Source of the DNA: Pantoea sp. RIT-PI-b
GTDB lineage: Bacteria > Pseudomonadota > Gammaproteobacteria > Enterobacterales > Enterobacteriaceae
Length of the DNA stretch: 55,480 nucleotides
Direction: 5' to 3'
Assembly (NCBI RefSeq): GCF_001187905.1
Contig: NZ_LGIS01000035.1
Span: 1 to 55,480, forward strand
Shown: piece after piece, positions 42,779 through 50,941 of the stretch
How the letters are laid out: each line of letters starts with the position of its first letter
Position numbering within the stretch: position 1 is the stretch's first letter
Position numbers and translations under genes: made by a program
Notes under the pieces: generated by a model
Databases searched by the model: none
Told to the model about the DNA's origin: nothing
Seen by the model: the letters and a program-made list of their open reading frames with translations, nothing else

Positions 42779-43777
42779 ATGAAATCAGTTGAAGAGTTTG
42801 AACGCGTTCCGCTCGGCTTCTTCCCCACGCCTCACGAGCCGCTGCCGCGGCTCAGTGAGGCACTTGGGATTACGCTGACGATCAAACGCGATGACTACAG
42901 TGGCTTCGGCGGCGGCGGCAATAAAGTCCGCAAGCTGGAGTACCTGATGGCGGAGGCCTGCAAAACAGGCGTCAATGTGGTGATCACCACCGGCGGGCAT
43001 CAGTCGAACCACGCCCGCATGGTGGCCGCCGCGGCGCGCAAGTTTGGCATGCGTCCGGTGCTGGTGCTGCGGGGCAATCCGCCCGCCAACTGGCAAGGTA
43101 ATCTGCTATTGGACAAGCTGTTTGGGGCCGAGGTGCAGTTCCTCGACCCCGACGGCTACTTCACGCAGATTGAAGGTGCGATGCAGGCGCATGCTGATGC
43201 GGCGATCGCCCAGGGTGAAACCCCAATGATTATTCCGCTGGGTGGCGCCACGCCACTTGGCGCGTTGGGTTATGTGCGGGCAGTGGAAGAGATGGCGGCG
43301 CAGCTGGCACCGAGCCAGACGCCTGCGCCCGACTTCATCGTCGCTCCTACCGGTTCCGGCGGCACGCTGGCGGGACTGCATGTCGGTACGCGCAACTATT
43401 GGCCCGAGACCCAAGTGATTGGTGTAAGCGTCAGCGCCAAAGCCGACTGGTTCCAGCCACGTATTGCCGGCATGGCGCAGGATTGTGCCGATCTGCTGCA
43501 GTGGCCGCAACGGTGGCAGCCGGACGACATCTGGATTGAAGATGGCTACGTGGGTCAGGCGTATGGCGTGCCGTCGGACGGCGGTATCGACGCTATCTAC
43601 AAACTTGCTCAGCTGGAAGGCGTATTGCTGGACCCGGTGTATACCGGTAAAGCCATGCACGGCCTGTTCTCGCTGGTGGAACTTGGGCGCATCCCACAAG
43701 GATCGCGCGTCACCTTTGTGCACTGTGGCGGTTCTCCGGCGCTCTATCCGTTCGCCGACCGTCTGCTGGAGCAGTAA
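42779..43777 (+). CDS. PLP enzyme, D-cysteine desulfhydrase/ACC deaminase family
   Basis: The 332-residue fold-type II PLP enzyme has the cofactor lysine Lys49 in GGGGNKVRKLEYLM, TGGHQSNHAR, PLGGATPLGALGYVRAVEEM and the phosphate loop GSGGTLAGL. The family includes D-cysteine desulfhydrase (DcyD), L-cysteate sulfo-lyase (CuyA) and ACC deaminase, all removing a group from a small D- or L-amino acid with release of ammonia and a keto acid. The Ser/Thr and Tyr pair that would separate them was not resolved by eye. It follows the M20-like gene by two bases. The neighbouring rhodanese favours a sulfur-containing substrate. Confidence 0.82.
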   Translation: MKSVEEFERVPLGFFPTPHEPLPRLSEALGITLTIKRDDYSGFGGGGNKVRKLEYLMAEACKTGVNVVITTGGHQSNHARMVAAAARKFGMRPVLVLRGNPPANWQGNLLLDKLFGAEVQFLDPDGYFTQIEGAMQAHADAAIAQGETPMIIPLGGATPLGALGYVRAVEEMAAQLAPSQTPAPDFIVAPTGSGGTLAGLHVGTRNYWPETQVIGVSVSAKADWFQPRIAGMAQDCADLLQWPQRWQPDDIWIEDGYVGQAYGVPSDGGIDAIYKLAQLEGVLLDPVYTGKAMHGLFSLVELGRIPQGSRVTFVHCGGSPALYPFADRLLEQ

Positions 43778-44760
43778 TGGACGCCATGTTGCGGGTGCTG
43801 GATGAAGCCACCGTTGCACAGCTGGGTGGCGACGATGTTGCGCTGGCGCTGGACGATGTCAAAGCGGTGGTTCGCCTGATGCGCCTTGGCGAGGCGCAGA
43901 TGCCCGCCGAAAATCACATCGACCTCGGTACGCCGTTGGGTAAAGCCTATGCCTTACCGGCGCGCGTCGGCGGCAGCTACAACGCTGCGGGCGTAAAGTG
44001 GACAGCACATCGTCCACAGCGACCGGATGCACTGCCTGCGGCGCTGGCCTTAACGTTAATCAACGATGCGCACAGCGGCATTCCGCGGGGTCTGCTGGCC
44101 AGCGGTGCGTTAACCGCCGCGCGTACGGCGGCGGTGAGCGCGCTGGCGCTCCAGCTCGCGGCACCGCGTCCGGTGAAAAGCGTGCTGGTGCTCGGTGCCG
44201 GTCTGCATGCGCAGGCCCATCTGCGCATGTTGCAACAGCTGTTTCCGCAGCTGGAGCAAATTGGCGTGTGGAATCGCTCGCCTTATAAACTCAGCACATT
44301 TCGCGAAGTGCAAATCGAAACCGATCTGCCGCTCGCCTTAGCGCAGCCTTATGATGCGGTGCTGACCTGTACCAGCGCCGCGCAGCCGATTGTCGATGCG
44401 GCGGCGGTACGTCCCGGCAGGATTATTGTGCAGGTGGGCTACCACGAAGTCAGTTTTGCCGCGATCAGAGCCAGCAGCAAAGTGGTGGTCGATGCCTGGG
44501 GCGACTTCGCCCAGCGCAGCGCTAAAAGTCTGTTTCAGATGTTCCGCGCTGGTGAGTTCCGTGAGCAGGAGGTGGCGGCTGACCTCGCTGCGCTGCTACT
44601 CGATAACTGGCGTCCGGAGAGGGATGACAGCGTCTATTTCTCCTCGTTTGGCCTGAACGTATTTGATATCGCCCTCGCCGCCCGCGTGTTACAGGCCGCC
44701 GAACACGATGAGCTGGGATCGCTGCAGTCACTGTTCTCGGGAGTTCTGCATGATCATTGA
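43777..44760 (+). CDS. Ornithine cyclodeaminase/mu-crystallin family protein
   Basis: The 327-residue NAD(P)-binding protein has the OCD/mu-crystallin pattern: KVTAH-like VKWTAHRP, LTLINDAHSGIPRGLLASGALTAARTAAVSALA, the Rossmann motif VLVLGAGLHAQAHLRML, and DAVLTCTSAAQPIVDAAAVRPGRIIVQVG. Members are ornithine cyclodeaminases, alanine dehydrogenases, SbnB-type enzymes and ketimine reductases (mu-crystallin reduces cyclic ketimines, including sulfur ones). A TAATG joins it to the PLP enzyme. A ketimine reductase or amino-acid dehydrogenase would fit this pathway. Confidence 0.82.
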   Translation: MDAMLRVLDEATVAQLGGDDVALALDDVKAVVRLMRLGEAQMPAENHIDLGTPLGKAYALPARVGGSYNAAGVKWTAHRPQRPDALPAALALTLINDAHSGIPRGLLASGALTAARTAAVSALALQLAAPRPVKSVLVLGAGLHAQAHLRMLQQLFPQLEQIGVWNRSPYKLSTFREVQIETDLPLALAQPYDAVLTCTSAAQPIVDAAAVRPGRIIVQVGYHEVSFAAIRASSKVVVDAWGDFAQRSAKSLFQMFRAGEFREQEVAADLAALLLDNWRPERDDSVYFSSFGLNVFDIALAARVLQAAEHDELGSLQSLFSGVLHDH

Positions 44761-45568
44761 TGTGCACACCCTCCAGCAGCGCCAGGCGCGCGGCGAAGCG
44801 TTTCTGCTGATCGACGTGCGCGAGTTTGCCGACTGGCAACGCGCCACCTTGCCCGATGCGCAGCACTGTAACGTCTACGACTATTTTATTGAGGATTGCA
44901 GCGCGCAAGGGTTAGCAGTGATGGCAGCCGAAGCCGCCACCGCGCTGCAACCGATGTTTACCGCCTGGCCTGGCGCCACGCCGGTATTTTTTGAACAGCA
45001 GGTGGGCATGCGATCGCCGCGCGGGGCGTGGTTTGCGTGGCTGCTGCAGCGCGACGATGCGCTAATTCTGGATGGCGGCGTGGATGCGTGGACAGCTGCG
45101 GGATTCGAGCTTAGTCCAGGCTTGGGTTTGAGTCGTTCGGTGGCCCATCCTCCCGCAGCCCAGGTGCTGGCGTGGAATGCCGAGATGGTGTGTAGCCGGG
45201 AAGCGGTGTTAGCGGCCGATGGCGTGACGGTGATCAACGTCGATGCCCGTCGCCCCAGCGAATTTGATGGCAGTTTTGTCCACGCCTGCTGTCAGCGCGC
45301 CGGACGCATTCCTCACTCTGCCCTGTTGTTTTGGGAAGATGTCATTGCTAACGGCCATTTCTTACCCGCAGCGGACATTGCCGCACGTGCCGCGGCGGCA
45401 GGACTGAGTAAAAGTGCCAAACTGCAGGTTTATTGCCATCGCGGTGCCCGCGCCGCCACGGTGTTGACGGCATTGAAACTGGCGGGCTATCCGCATGTTT
45501 CGATCTACGTCGGTTCCTGGCACGAATGGGCCGAACACCACGAACTGCCGTTGTTACACGGCAGCTGA
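44750..45568 (+). CDS. Tandem-rhodanese sulfurtransferase
   Basis: The start at 44750 lies inside the end of the OCD gene, giving 272 residues. The N-terminal domain (LLIDVREFADWQRATLPDA) lacks an active cysteine. The C-terminal domain has VINVDARRPSEFDGSF and the active-site loop YCHRGARAATV with the catalytic cysteine, followed by WHEWAEHHELP. It is the thiosulfate/mercaptopyruvate sulfurtransferase layout (inactive plus active domain). It would take sulfur from a persulfide or mercaptopyruvate-like donor. Its last 15 bases overlap the end of the minus-strand ATPase gene. Confidence 0.87.
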   Translation: MIIDVHTLQQRQARGEAFLLIDVREFADWQRATLPDAQHCNVYDYFIEDCSAQGLAVMAAEAATALQPMFTAWPGATPVFFEQQVGMRSPRGAWFAWLLQRDDALILDGGVDAWTAAGFELSPGLGLSRSVAHPPAAQVLAWNAEMVCSREAVLAADGVTVINVDARRPSEFDGSFVHACCQRAGRIPHSALLFWEDVIANGHFLPAADIAARAAAAGLSKSAKLQVYCHRGARAATVLTALKLAGYPHVSIYVGSWHEWAEHHELPLLHGS

Positions 45569-47161
45569 ACGTTGCGCTAACGCCTGCTGAATGTCAGGCG
45601 CGGCGGCAAGCAGTTGGCGGGTATAGTTGTCCTGCGGATGGTTAATCACGCTGGCCGTGGCGCCTGACTCGACAATCTTGCCGTGATACATCACCACCAC
45701 GCGATCGCACAGCTGTCGCACCGCGCTGAGATCGTGGCTGATAAACAGCACCGATAATCCCAGCTTGTGGCGCAACGTATTAAACAGCGCCAGAATCTGC
45801 CCACGCACCGACAAATCCAGCGCGGCCACTGCTTCATCGGCCACCAGCAGCTTTGGCTCCATTGCCAGCGCGCGCGCAATCGCAATACGCTGACGCTGAC
45901 CGCCGGAGAATGCGCCCGGTAAACGTCCGGCATGTTCCGCTTTCAATCCCACTAACGTCAGCAGCTCTTTTACCCGCTCATCCACCGCCGCGCCTTTGCG
46001 CAGCTGCCAGACGCGCAGCGGTTCGGCAATCTGCTCACCGACCGTGATCTTAGGATTGAGGCTGGCGTAGGGATCCTGAAATATGATCTGCGTGTGACGC
46101 CGTAAGGTGTGCAGCTGACGGCCTTGCAGATGGCGACCTTCGAAATGCACCTCGCCGCCGTCTGCCGCAATCAGGCCTATCGCCGCGCTGCCCAGCGTGG
46201 TTTTGCCAGAGCCGGATTCACCAATCAGCCCGACAATTTCTCCCTGCGCAATCGACAGATTGGCCGGATGCAACACGGTTTGGCGTTTGGCCGGCCACAA
46301 CGGCAGACGGCGCGGTAGCGGATAACTTTTGCAGATATCGCGTAATACCAGCAGCGGCGGCTGTTCCTGCGGTTTGATGGCGTCCGGAATTTGCACCGCC
46401 GAGGCAGCAATCAATTTGCGTGTGTAAGCATGGGTCGGTGCGCCCAGCGTGCTGAGTACCGCGCCCTGCTCAACCAGCTGCCCTTGCTGCATCACGCATA
46501 CGCGATCGGCGTAGCGCGCCACCACCGAGAGATCGTGGGTGATCAACAGGATCCCCATGCCCATCTCCTGCTGTAGCTCCTGCAGCAGCGCCAGAATCTG
46601 CGCCTGAATCGTGACATCCAGCGCGGTGGTCGGCTCATCAGCAATCAACAATTGCGGCTGACCGCTGATGGCGCTGGCAATCATCACGCGTTGCCGCATC
46701 CCGCCCGACAGCTGATGAATATACTGGCGCGCACGCTGCGCCGGATTGACGATACCAACGCGATCCAGCAGCGCAATCGCTTCCTGCTGCGCCTGTTTCC
46801 AGCTGAACTGGCGATGGCGCACCAGCACTTCGGCGATCTGCTCACCGATGCGCAGCGTAGGATTCATGCTGGTCATCGGCTCCTGGAACACCGTAGCGAT
46901 GCGGCAACCGCGCAGTGCCTGGGTTTTACGTGCGTCGAGCGGCTCGCCATTGAACACCACGCGACCGGCACTCTGCTCCACGCCGGCAGGCAGTAAGTTC
47001 ATCAGGGCCAGCGAGGTTAAGGTTTTACCGGAACCCGACTCACCGACCAATGCCAGGATCTCCTGCCGATCGAGATGGAAAGAGACGTTGTCCACCAGCA
47101 GGCGCTGATCGTGAGTGTGCAGCGAGAGATGTTCAACCGACAGTAAGCGGGCGTTATTCAT
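45554..47161 (-). CDS. Dipeptide-type ABC ATPase, DppD-DppF fusion, convergent to its operon
   Basis: The protein starts at 47161 (MNNARLLSVEHLSLHTHDQ, 535 residues). Domain 1: GESGSGKTLTSL, LSGGMRQRVMIAS, LLIADEPTTALD. Domain 2: GESGSGKTTLGS, FSGGQRQRIAIARAL, LLVADEAVAALD. No other ATPase is near the DppB/DppC-like permeases at 39603-41379, so it must power them, although it is transcribed from the other side. Its 3' end overlaps the rhodanese gene by 15 bases. The matching motif at 47187-47203 suggests co-regulation with the plus-strand operon. Confidence 0.9.
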   Translation of the reverse strand: MNNARLLSVEHLSLHTHDQRLLVDNVSFHLDRQEILALVGESGSGKTLTSLALMNLLPAGVEQSAGRVVFNGEPLDARKTQALRGCRIATVFQEPMTSMNPTLRIGEQIAEVLVRHRQFSWKQAQQEAIALLDRVGIVNPAQRARQYIHQLSGGMRQRVMIASAISGQPQLLIADEPTTALDVTIQAQILALLQELQQEMGMGILLITHDLSVVARYADRVCVMQQGQLVEQGAVLSTLGAPTHAYTRKLIAASAVQIPDAIKPQEQPPLLVLRDICKSYPLPRRLPLWPAKRQTVLHPANLSIAQGEIVGLIGESGSGKTTLGSAAIGLIAADGGEVHFEGRHLQGRQLHTLRRHTQIIFQDPYASLNPKITVGEQIAEPLRVWQLRKGAAVDERVKELLTLVGLKAEHAGRLPGAFSGGQRQRIAIARALAMEPKLLVADEAVAALDLSVRGQILALFNTLRHKLGLSVLFISHDLSAVRQLCDRVVVMYHGKIVESGATASVINHPQDNYTRQLLAAAPDIQQALAQRSAAV

Positions 47162-47186
47162 CAGGCAGGGATTCTCAACAGGGAAA

Positions 47187-47203
47187 AATACAGGATATAT
47201 CCT
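47187..47203 (-). promoter_or_regulatory. Candidate GntR operator, site 2
   Basis: On the minus strand the 17 bases AGGATATATCCTGTATT lie 25 bases before the ATPase start, 16 of 17 identical to site 1 at 38023-38039 and in the same orientation to the gene. The core CAGGATATATCCTG (47191-47204) is a perfect 14-bp palindrome, as expected for a dimeric regulator. Confidence 0.7.
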
Positions 47204-47322
47204 GCACATAAGGTGAACAAGACCGTTAGGTTATGACACTGTGCGTTGCGGAATAAGCCTGTTTGCTGGCAGGCAAAGCGCGATGGCGCCTCACCTAAAC
47301 CCAAATGAACAGAAATTTGCCG

Positions 47323-48288
47323 CTACTGCGACAAACTCAAAATCGTGCGGATGTTCTGCGCGGTTGTCGCAATAATATCAATCGCGCCGGTACGCAGCGC
47401 GCCGAGGATCGCCATCGCTTTAGTATTTTCGGCGGCAATCGCAATCACGCAGGGAATTTTGCGTAACTCTTCAATGCTGAGGCCAATAACACGGTCGTTC
47501 ATCACCGTATCGACGTGCTGCCCCTGCGAATTGAAGAAGTCATAGCCAGCGACATCGCCGGTGACGCCCTGATTGACGCTGGCATCGATGATTTCGTGCG
47601 GCGTAAACCAGCCGAGTTTAACCATGTAGCTGTTTTCGTTCATGTCGCCGATCCCCACCAGCGCCACATCCGCTTTGCGTGCGCGGTCCAGCGTCTCTTT
47701 GATGGTGCCGTTTTGCATAAAGGCATCACGCAGCGCCCGATTTTCAACATAGGCGGGCGCATACAGCGTTTCGCTGATGCCGCCAAACTTCTTCGCCATG
47801 CGGCGGCTGATGTGATCTGCGTTGATGGCATCGCCCGGACGATGGGTGCCGCCAATACCGCTGATGAACAGGCAGTTGCGCGTCGGGACCTGGCCGGGAT
47901 AATCGGCGACAGCGGCGACATTACGTCCTTGCCCCACGGCGACAATCGCGTCGTCTTTTAACGACTGCGCCAGATGTGACGACACCAGCGCGGCGACCTG
48001 ACGTCGCTGCTCATCCTGATCCGGCTGATCGAGCGCAATCAGCGCACGCTGCAGCTGCGGAAAGCGATTTTGTAGCTGTTGTTCAAGACGCGTACTGAAT
48101 ACCGGATGATAACGCACGTTAATTTCGACGATGCCCTCTTCACGGGCGCGCTTCAGTAATCGGCCGACTTTGATACGAGAAATCCCAAACTTACGCGCAA
48201 TCTCCTCCTGGGTGATTTCGTCCTGATAATAGGCGACGGCAATTTCCGTCAGCAGCTCGGAGTCCTGAGAAAGCGTGTTTTTTTCCAT
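47323..48288 (-). CDS. SorC/DeoR-type sugar-binding transcriptional regulator
   Basis: The protein starts at 48288 (MEKNTLSQDSELL, 321 residues). It has an N-terminal helix-turn-helix, VAYYQDEITQEEIARKFGISRIKVGRLLKRAREEGIVEI. A SorC-type phosphosugar-binding domain follows with GQGRNVAAVAD, FISGIGGTHRPGDAINADHISRRMAKKFGG, ADVALVGIGDMNENSYMVKLGWF, VAGYDFFNSQGQHVDTVMNDRVIGLSIEELRKIP and VIAIAAENTKAMAILGALRTGAIDIIATT. Such proteins respond to phosphorylated sugars. It lies downstream of the ApnO-like gene on the same strand, so it probably controls the D-apionate-type cluster; an erythrulose phosphate is a reasonable effector. Confidence 0.87.
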   Translation of the reverse strand: MEKNTLSQDSELLTEIAVAYYQDEITQEEIARKFGISRIKVGRLLKRAREEGIVEINVRYHPVFSTRLEQQLQNRFPQLQRALIALDQPDQDEQRRQVAALVSSHLAQSLKDDAIVAVGQGRNVAAVADYPGQVPTRNCLFISGIGGTHRPGDAINADHISRRMAKKFGGISETLYAPAYVENRALRDAFMQNGTIKETLDRARKADVALVGIGDMNENSYMVKLGWFTPHEIIDASVNQGVTGDVAGYDFFNSQGQHVDTVMNDRVIGLSIEELRKIPCVIAIAAENTKAMAILGALRTGAIDIIATTAQNIRTILSLSQ

Positions 48289-48312
48289 CCGTAACCTGTC
48301 TTGTTTTGTGAT

Positions 48313-48328
48313 ATCTGAATGCTCAGAT
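48313..48328. promoter_or_regulatory. Possible operator of the SorC-type gene
   Basis: ATCTGA and TCAGAT flank four bases, 24 bases before the regulator start. It could be autoregulatory. Short, so chance is not excluded. Confidence 0.3.
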
Positions 48329-48343
48329 TTTCGATTGTGCAAC

Positions 48344-48403
48344 CGCACATTCTGTAGCGGCGCAATTTATTGCGCGATAAATCGCGCCGCTACAGAATGT
48401 GCG
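48344..48403. repeat. Dispersed palindromic repeat, copy B (20-bp arms)
   Basis: Bases 48344-48363 and 48384-48403 are exact reverse complements, with a 20-base middle that contains GCGCAATTTATTGCGC-type sub-palindromes. The inner end of each arm (GTAGCGGCGC / GCGCCGCTAC) matches the repeat at 37223-37260. It lies between the ApnO-like and SorC-type genes. Confidence 0.75.
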
Positions 48404-48441
48404 TGCTGCAAGTAAACTTTGGCAGGGAGTTATATCATTGA

Positions 48442-48480
48442 TACGACTCGCTTCGCCAGACAGCAGCGCCGCGAGTCGTA
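48442..48480 (-). terminator. Stem-loop after the ApnO-like gene
   Basis: Perfect 10-bp arms TACGACTCGC (48442-48451) and GCGAGTCGTA (48471-48480) lie just past the stop at 48494 on the minus strand. The 19-base loop is long and the T run poor. Confidence 0.45.
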
Positions 48481-48493
48481 GGACGCGTCACGC

Positions 48494-49351
48494 TTAGCGC
48501 TTGATCGCATCGATTTTCAGCATACGGGCAATCACGATATCCAGCTCTTTCTGATCGAAGATTTGCTTCCAGTCTGGTTTCACAATCTTCTCGCGACCGT
48601 ACTCCATGGCGATCATGCAGGCATCTGAGAACGGGTTGGTGGCGCGGAACGCCACCGCCAGCGCGATCTGAATATGGCCGTACAGCATCGCTTTGGCCGC
48701 CTCTTCCGGTACGCCGCTGTGTTTTACGGTTTCATCCAGCGCTTCTTTCATAAATGCGCCGACCATGCAGGCGACGGTCTCCACCAGCGTCGGCTCCAGA
48801 TACGCCAGTTGCGTTACGGTTACCCAATGTACTTGCTCAACCGGGCCGTACATCACGCTGATCACCTTACTCAGCTCGGCTTTCTGCTCATCAGAACCGC
48901 TTTCATAAGAAGCCGCGACATGCTGAACGGCTGCAATGCCGCCGAACGCATCGGCATGCTCCTCTTTGGTGTAACGCTCAAGGAACACTGACGGATGGCA
49001 AGGATGCGCTACCGCGTATTCGATGCCATCACGATGGGCGATCAGATTGGCGTACGCCGCTGCCGGGTCCAGCGTCAGCAGAATCGCGCCCGGTTTCATC
49101 TGTGGAACCACGCCTTCAGAGACTTTGCCCAGCACGATATCAGGCACCGCCAGAATCACCACATCACTCAACGGCACCACGGAGGCGGCATCAGAGAGTT
49201 CGCGGCCCTGGGCGCTCACCTGCTCTTGTGCCTTCGGCGAGTTCTCACAGTAAAATACCTGGTAATCGCTTTTCTGGAAGTTGGCAGAAATACGCATACC
49301 CATTTTGCCGCCCGCGCCAATCACGGTGATGGTTTTCAGTTGCACGCTCAT
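48494..49351 (-). CDS. apnO: NAD-dependent oxidoisomerase, D-apionate oxidoisomerase (ApnO)-like
   Basis: The 285-residue protein starts at 49351 after AGGAGTAATAAC. It has a Rossmann N-terminus (TVIGAGGKMGMRIS, DVVILAVPDIVLGKV) and a phosphogluconate-dehydrogenase-like C-terminal helical domain (TQLAYLEPTLVETVACMVGAFMKEALDETVKHSGVPEEAAKAMLYGHI). This is the architecture of ApnO, which converts D-apionate with NAD to 3-oxo-isoapionate. The name rests mostly on context: the OiaC-, LerI-, LerK- and DerI-like genes that complete that pathway are adjacent. By sequence alone it is a short-range hydroxyacid dehydrogenase of unknown substrate. Confidence 0.65.
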   Translation of the reverse strand: MSVQLKTITVIGAGGKMGMRISANFQKSDYQVFYCENSPKAQEQVSAQGRELSDAASVVPLSDVVILAVPDIVLGKVSEGVVPQMKPGAILLTLDPAAAYANLIAHRDGIEYAVAHPCHPSVFLERYTKEEHADAFGGIAAVQHVAASYESGSDEQKAELSKVISVMYGPVEQVHWVTVTQLAYLEPTLVETVACMVGAFMKEALDETVKHSGVPEEAAKAMLYGHIQIALAVAFRATNPFSDACMIAMEYGREKIVKPDWKQIFDQKELDIVIARMLKIDAIKR

Positions 49352-49355
49352 GTTA

Positions 49356-50165
49356 TTACTCCTGATCTTGTTTACTACGTAAGAATTCAACGGTGCGGCG
49401 AGTCCATTCGGCTTCTCGCTCGCAGGTTACCGCGGCATCGTCCTGCCATGGCAACCAGTGTTCGACGATTTGGTTAATGCCTTTATCCGCCGGGCGCACG
49501 CTGGCGATCATCCGGTCATAATCCAGCAAGCCTTCGCCCATCGGGCAGCCGGCAAACGTAAAGCCGACCCAGCCATCACGGCGCGTAAAGGCAAAGTCTT
49601 TGATGTGCAGATTGCCGACGCGCGCGGCGGTGTTGGCGATTACCTGCTCAGGTAACTCCAGTCCGGCGACACAGTTGGCGGGATCGAGACACACCGCCAG
49701 CCACGGCGACAGGAACCGGTTGATCACCGACATCATCGCGCCGCTGTTTACCTGCTCATAGGTCTCCAGACAGAGACGCACCTGCTGGCGGGCGAAATCC
49801 GGCAACACGGCGGCAATCAGTTCAGCGGCTTCATCCAGCGACGGGCGATGGTCGGCGGTATAAAACATCGAGCGCACGACCTGTGCATCAAGGATGTGCG
49901 CTATATGCAGATAACGCTGCAGATGCGCAGTGCCGAGGCCGCGCGTCCCCAGTTCCAGCGTGATGCCCAGCGCATCGGCCTGCTGCCGCAATGCCAGCAG
50001 CTGTGCGTCTGACCAGCTCTCAATCGCCGGATAGTCGCAGATTTGAAACACCAACACATCGAGATCGGCGGTCTGCTGCAGCATCTGCTCCAGCGTCAGC
50101 GGATTGGGCACTTTCGATGACATGCGCCAGAAAAAGGCGTAAGTGCTGAGTCCGATCCGGCTCAT
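49356..50165 (-). CDS. oiaC: TIM-barrel isomerase-like enzyme, 3-oxo-isoapionate decarboxylase (OiaC)-like
   Basis: The 269-residue protein is of the xylose-isomerase-like TIM-barrel superfamily. Probable metal ligands are the Glu in CLETYEQ, the Asp in VCLDPANCV, the His in NLHIKDF and the Glu in IVEHWLP. OiaC belongs to this superfamily and decarboxylates 3-oxo-isoapionate to L-erythrulose. The gene is joined to the LerI-like gene by TAATG and is four bases from the ApnO-like gene. Most relatives of this fold are epimerases, so the decarboxylase call depends on the cluster. Confidence 0.6.
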   Translation of the reverse strand: MSRIGLSTYAFFWRMSSKVPNPLTLEQMLQQTADLDVLVFQICDYPAIESWSDAQLLALRQQADALGITLELGTRGLGTAHLQRYLHIAHILDAQVVRSMFYTADHRPSLDEAAELIAAVLPDFARQQVRLCLETYEQVNSGAMMSVINRFLSPWLAVCLDPANCVAGLELPEQVIANTAARVGNLHIKDFAFTRRDGWVGFTFAGCPMGEGLLDYDRMIASVRPADKGINQIVEHWLPWQDDAAVTCEREAEWTRRTVEFLRSKQDQE

Positions 50166-50938
50166 TAACGGCGCTCCTGAGCCAGTTCGCTGGCTTCCTC
50201 AATGATGTGTGCCAACGCGTTAGGATCGTGGGCGAAACGGCCAAGGAACAAGCCGTTGACGTCGCTACCAAGGCGCTGAATCAGTCCCGGCCCGGCGCTG
50301 CCGCCGTAAATGACTTTCAGGGTGATGCCCGCCGGCGTGGCCAACTGCTGCAATCCGGCGCACACCGCGCGGATGTAGCTGTCTGGCGCCGGTTGTGGCG
50401 CGCCAATCGCCCATTGCGGTTCGTAGGCAAAGAACACCTCACCTTTTAATCCTTGCTGTGCGGCCTCGGTCAGCGCTTCAGCCAGCTGCTGTTCACACAG
50501 CGCGATCGCCTGCTGCGGTTCCGCCTGCTGCTCTTCACCAATGCACAGCACCGGCGTTATGCCGTGGCGCAGCGACATCGCCACTTTGGCGGCGATCTGC
50601 ACTTTGTCTTCATGAAAATGACGACGACGCTCGGCGTGACCAATCTCGGCCAGCGAACAACCTAACTCTTGCAGCATGCTGGCGCTGACTTCACCGGTCC
50701 AGGCGCCGTTCTCTGCCTGACACACATCCTGGCCGCCAAAGCGAATCGGCGTGTTGGCAAAGATCTCCGCTACGGCGGGAATGGCGGGATAAGCCGGCAA
50801 CACAAACAGACCCACTTCGCCGCTTTTCACTGCCGGATGTTCCGCTACGGCAGCCACATCACGGCACCACTGCAACGTTTGCTGATAGCCGAAATACATT
50901 TTTAAACTGACGCCGAGCCAGATTTTTGGCTGAGACAT
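50165..50938 (-). CDS. lerI: Triose-phosphate-isomerase homologue, L-erythrulose-1-phosphate isomerase (LerI/EryH)-like
   Basis: The 257-residue TIM has Lys13 in GVSLKMY, the histidine loop EIGHAERRRHFHE, the catalytic Glu in AYEPQWAIGAP and the phosphate loop YGGSAGPGL. The normally invariant Asn before the lysine (N-x-K) is Ser11. As far as I know, TpiA2/EryH/LerI proteins differ from true TpiA at this place. LerI converts L-erythrulose 1-phosphate to D-erythrulose 4-phosphate. Neighbours are a dihydroxyacetone-kinase-like kinase and an RpiB homologue, the usual partners. A second true triose-phosphate isomerase is unlikely in this context. Confidence 0.75.
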   Translation of the reverse strand: MSQPKIWLGVSLKMYFGYQQTLQWCRDVAAVAEHPAVKSGEVGLFVLPAYPAIPAVAEIFANTPIRFGGQDVCQAENGAWTGEVSASMLQELGCSLAEIGHAERRRHFHEDKVQIAAKVAMSLRHGITPVLCIGEEQQAEPQQAIALCEQQLAEALTEAAQQGLKGEVFFAYEPQWAIGAPQPAPDSYIRAVCAGLQQLATPAGITLKVIYGGSAGPGLIQRLGSDVNGLFLGRFAHDPNALAHIIEEASELAQERR

Positions 50939-50941
50939 GCT

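Noticed and set aside
43106..43819. 237-codon minus-strand open frame
   Set aside because: Antisense to the PLP enzyme, whose cofactor motifs are intact.
42779..44760. SbnA/SbnB-like 2,3-diaminopropionate pair for a siderophore
   Set aside because: The PLP enzyme has the GGGGNKVRKLE lysine context of the D-cysteine desulfhydrase/ACC deaminase group, not of SbnA-type cysteine synthases, and no siderophore synthetase is near. Kept only as an alternative.
50165..50938. Ordinary glycolytic triose-phosphate isomerase
   Set aside because: The normally invariant Asn before the catalytic Lys is Ser and the gene is embedded among erythrulose-type enzymes.
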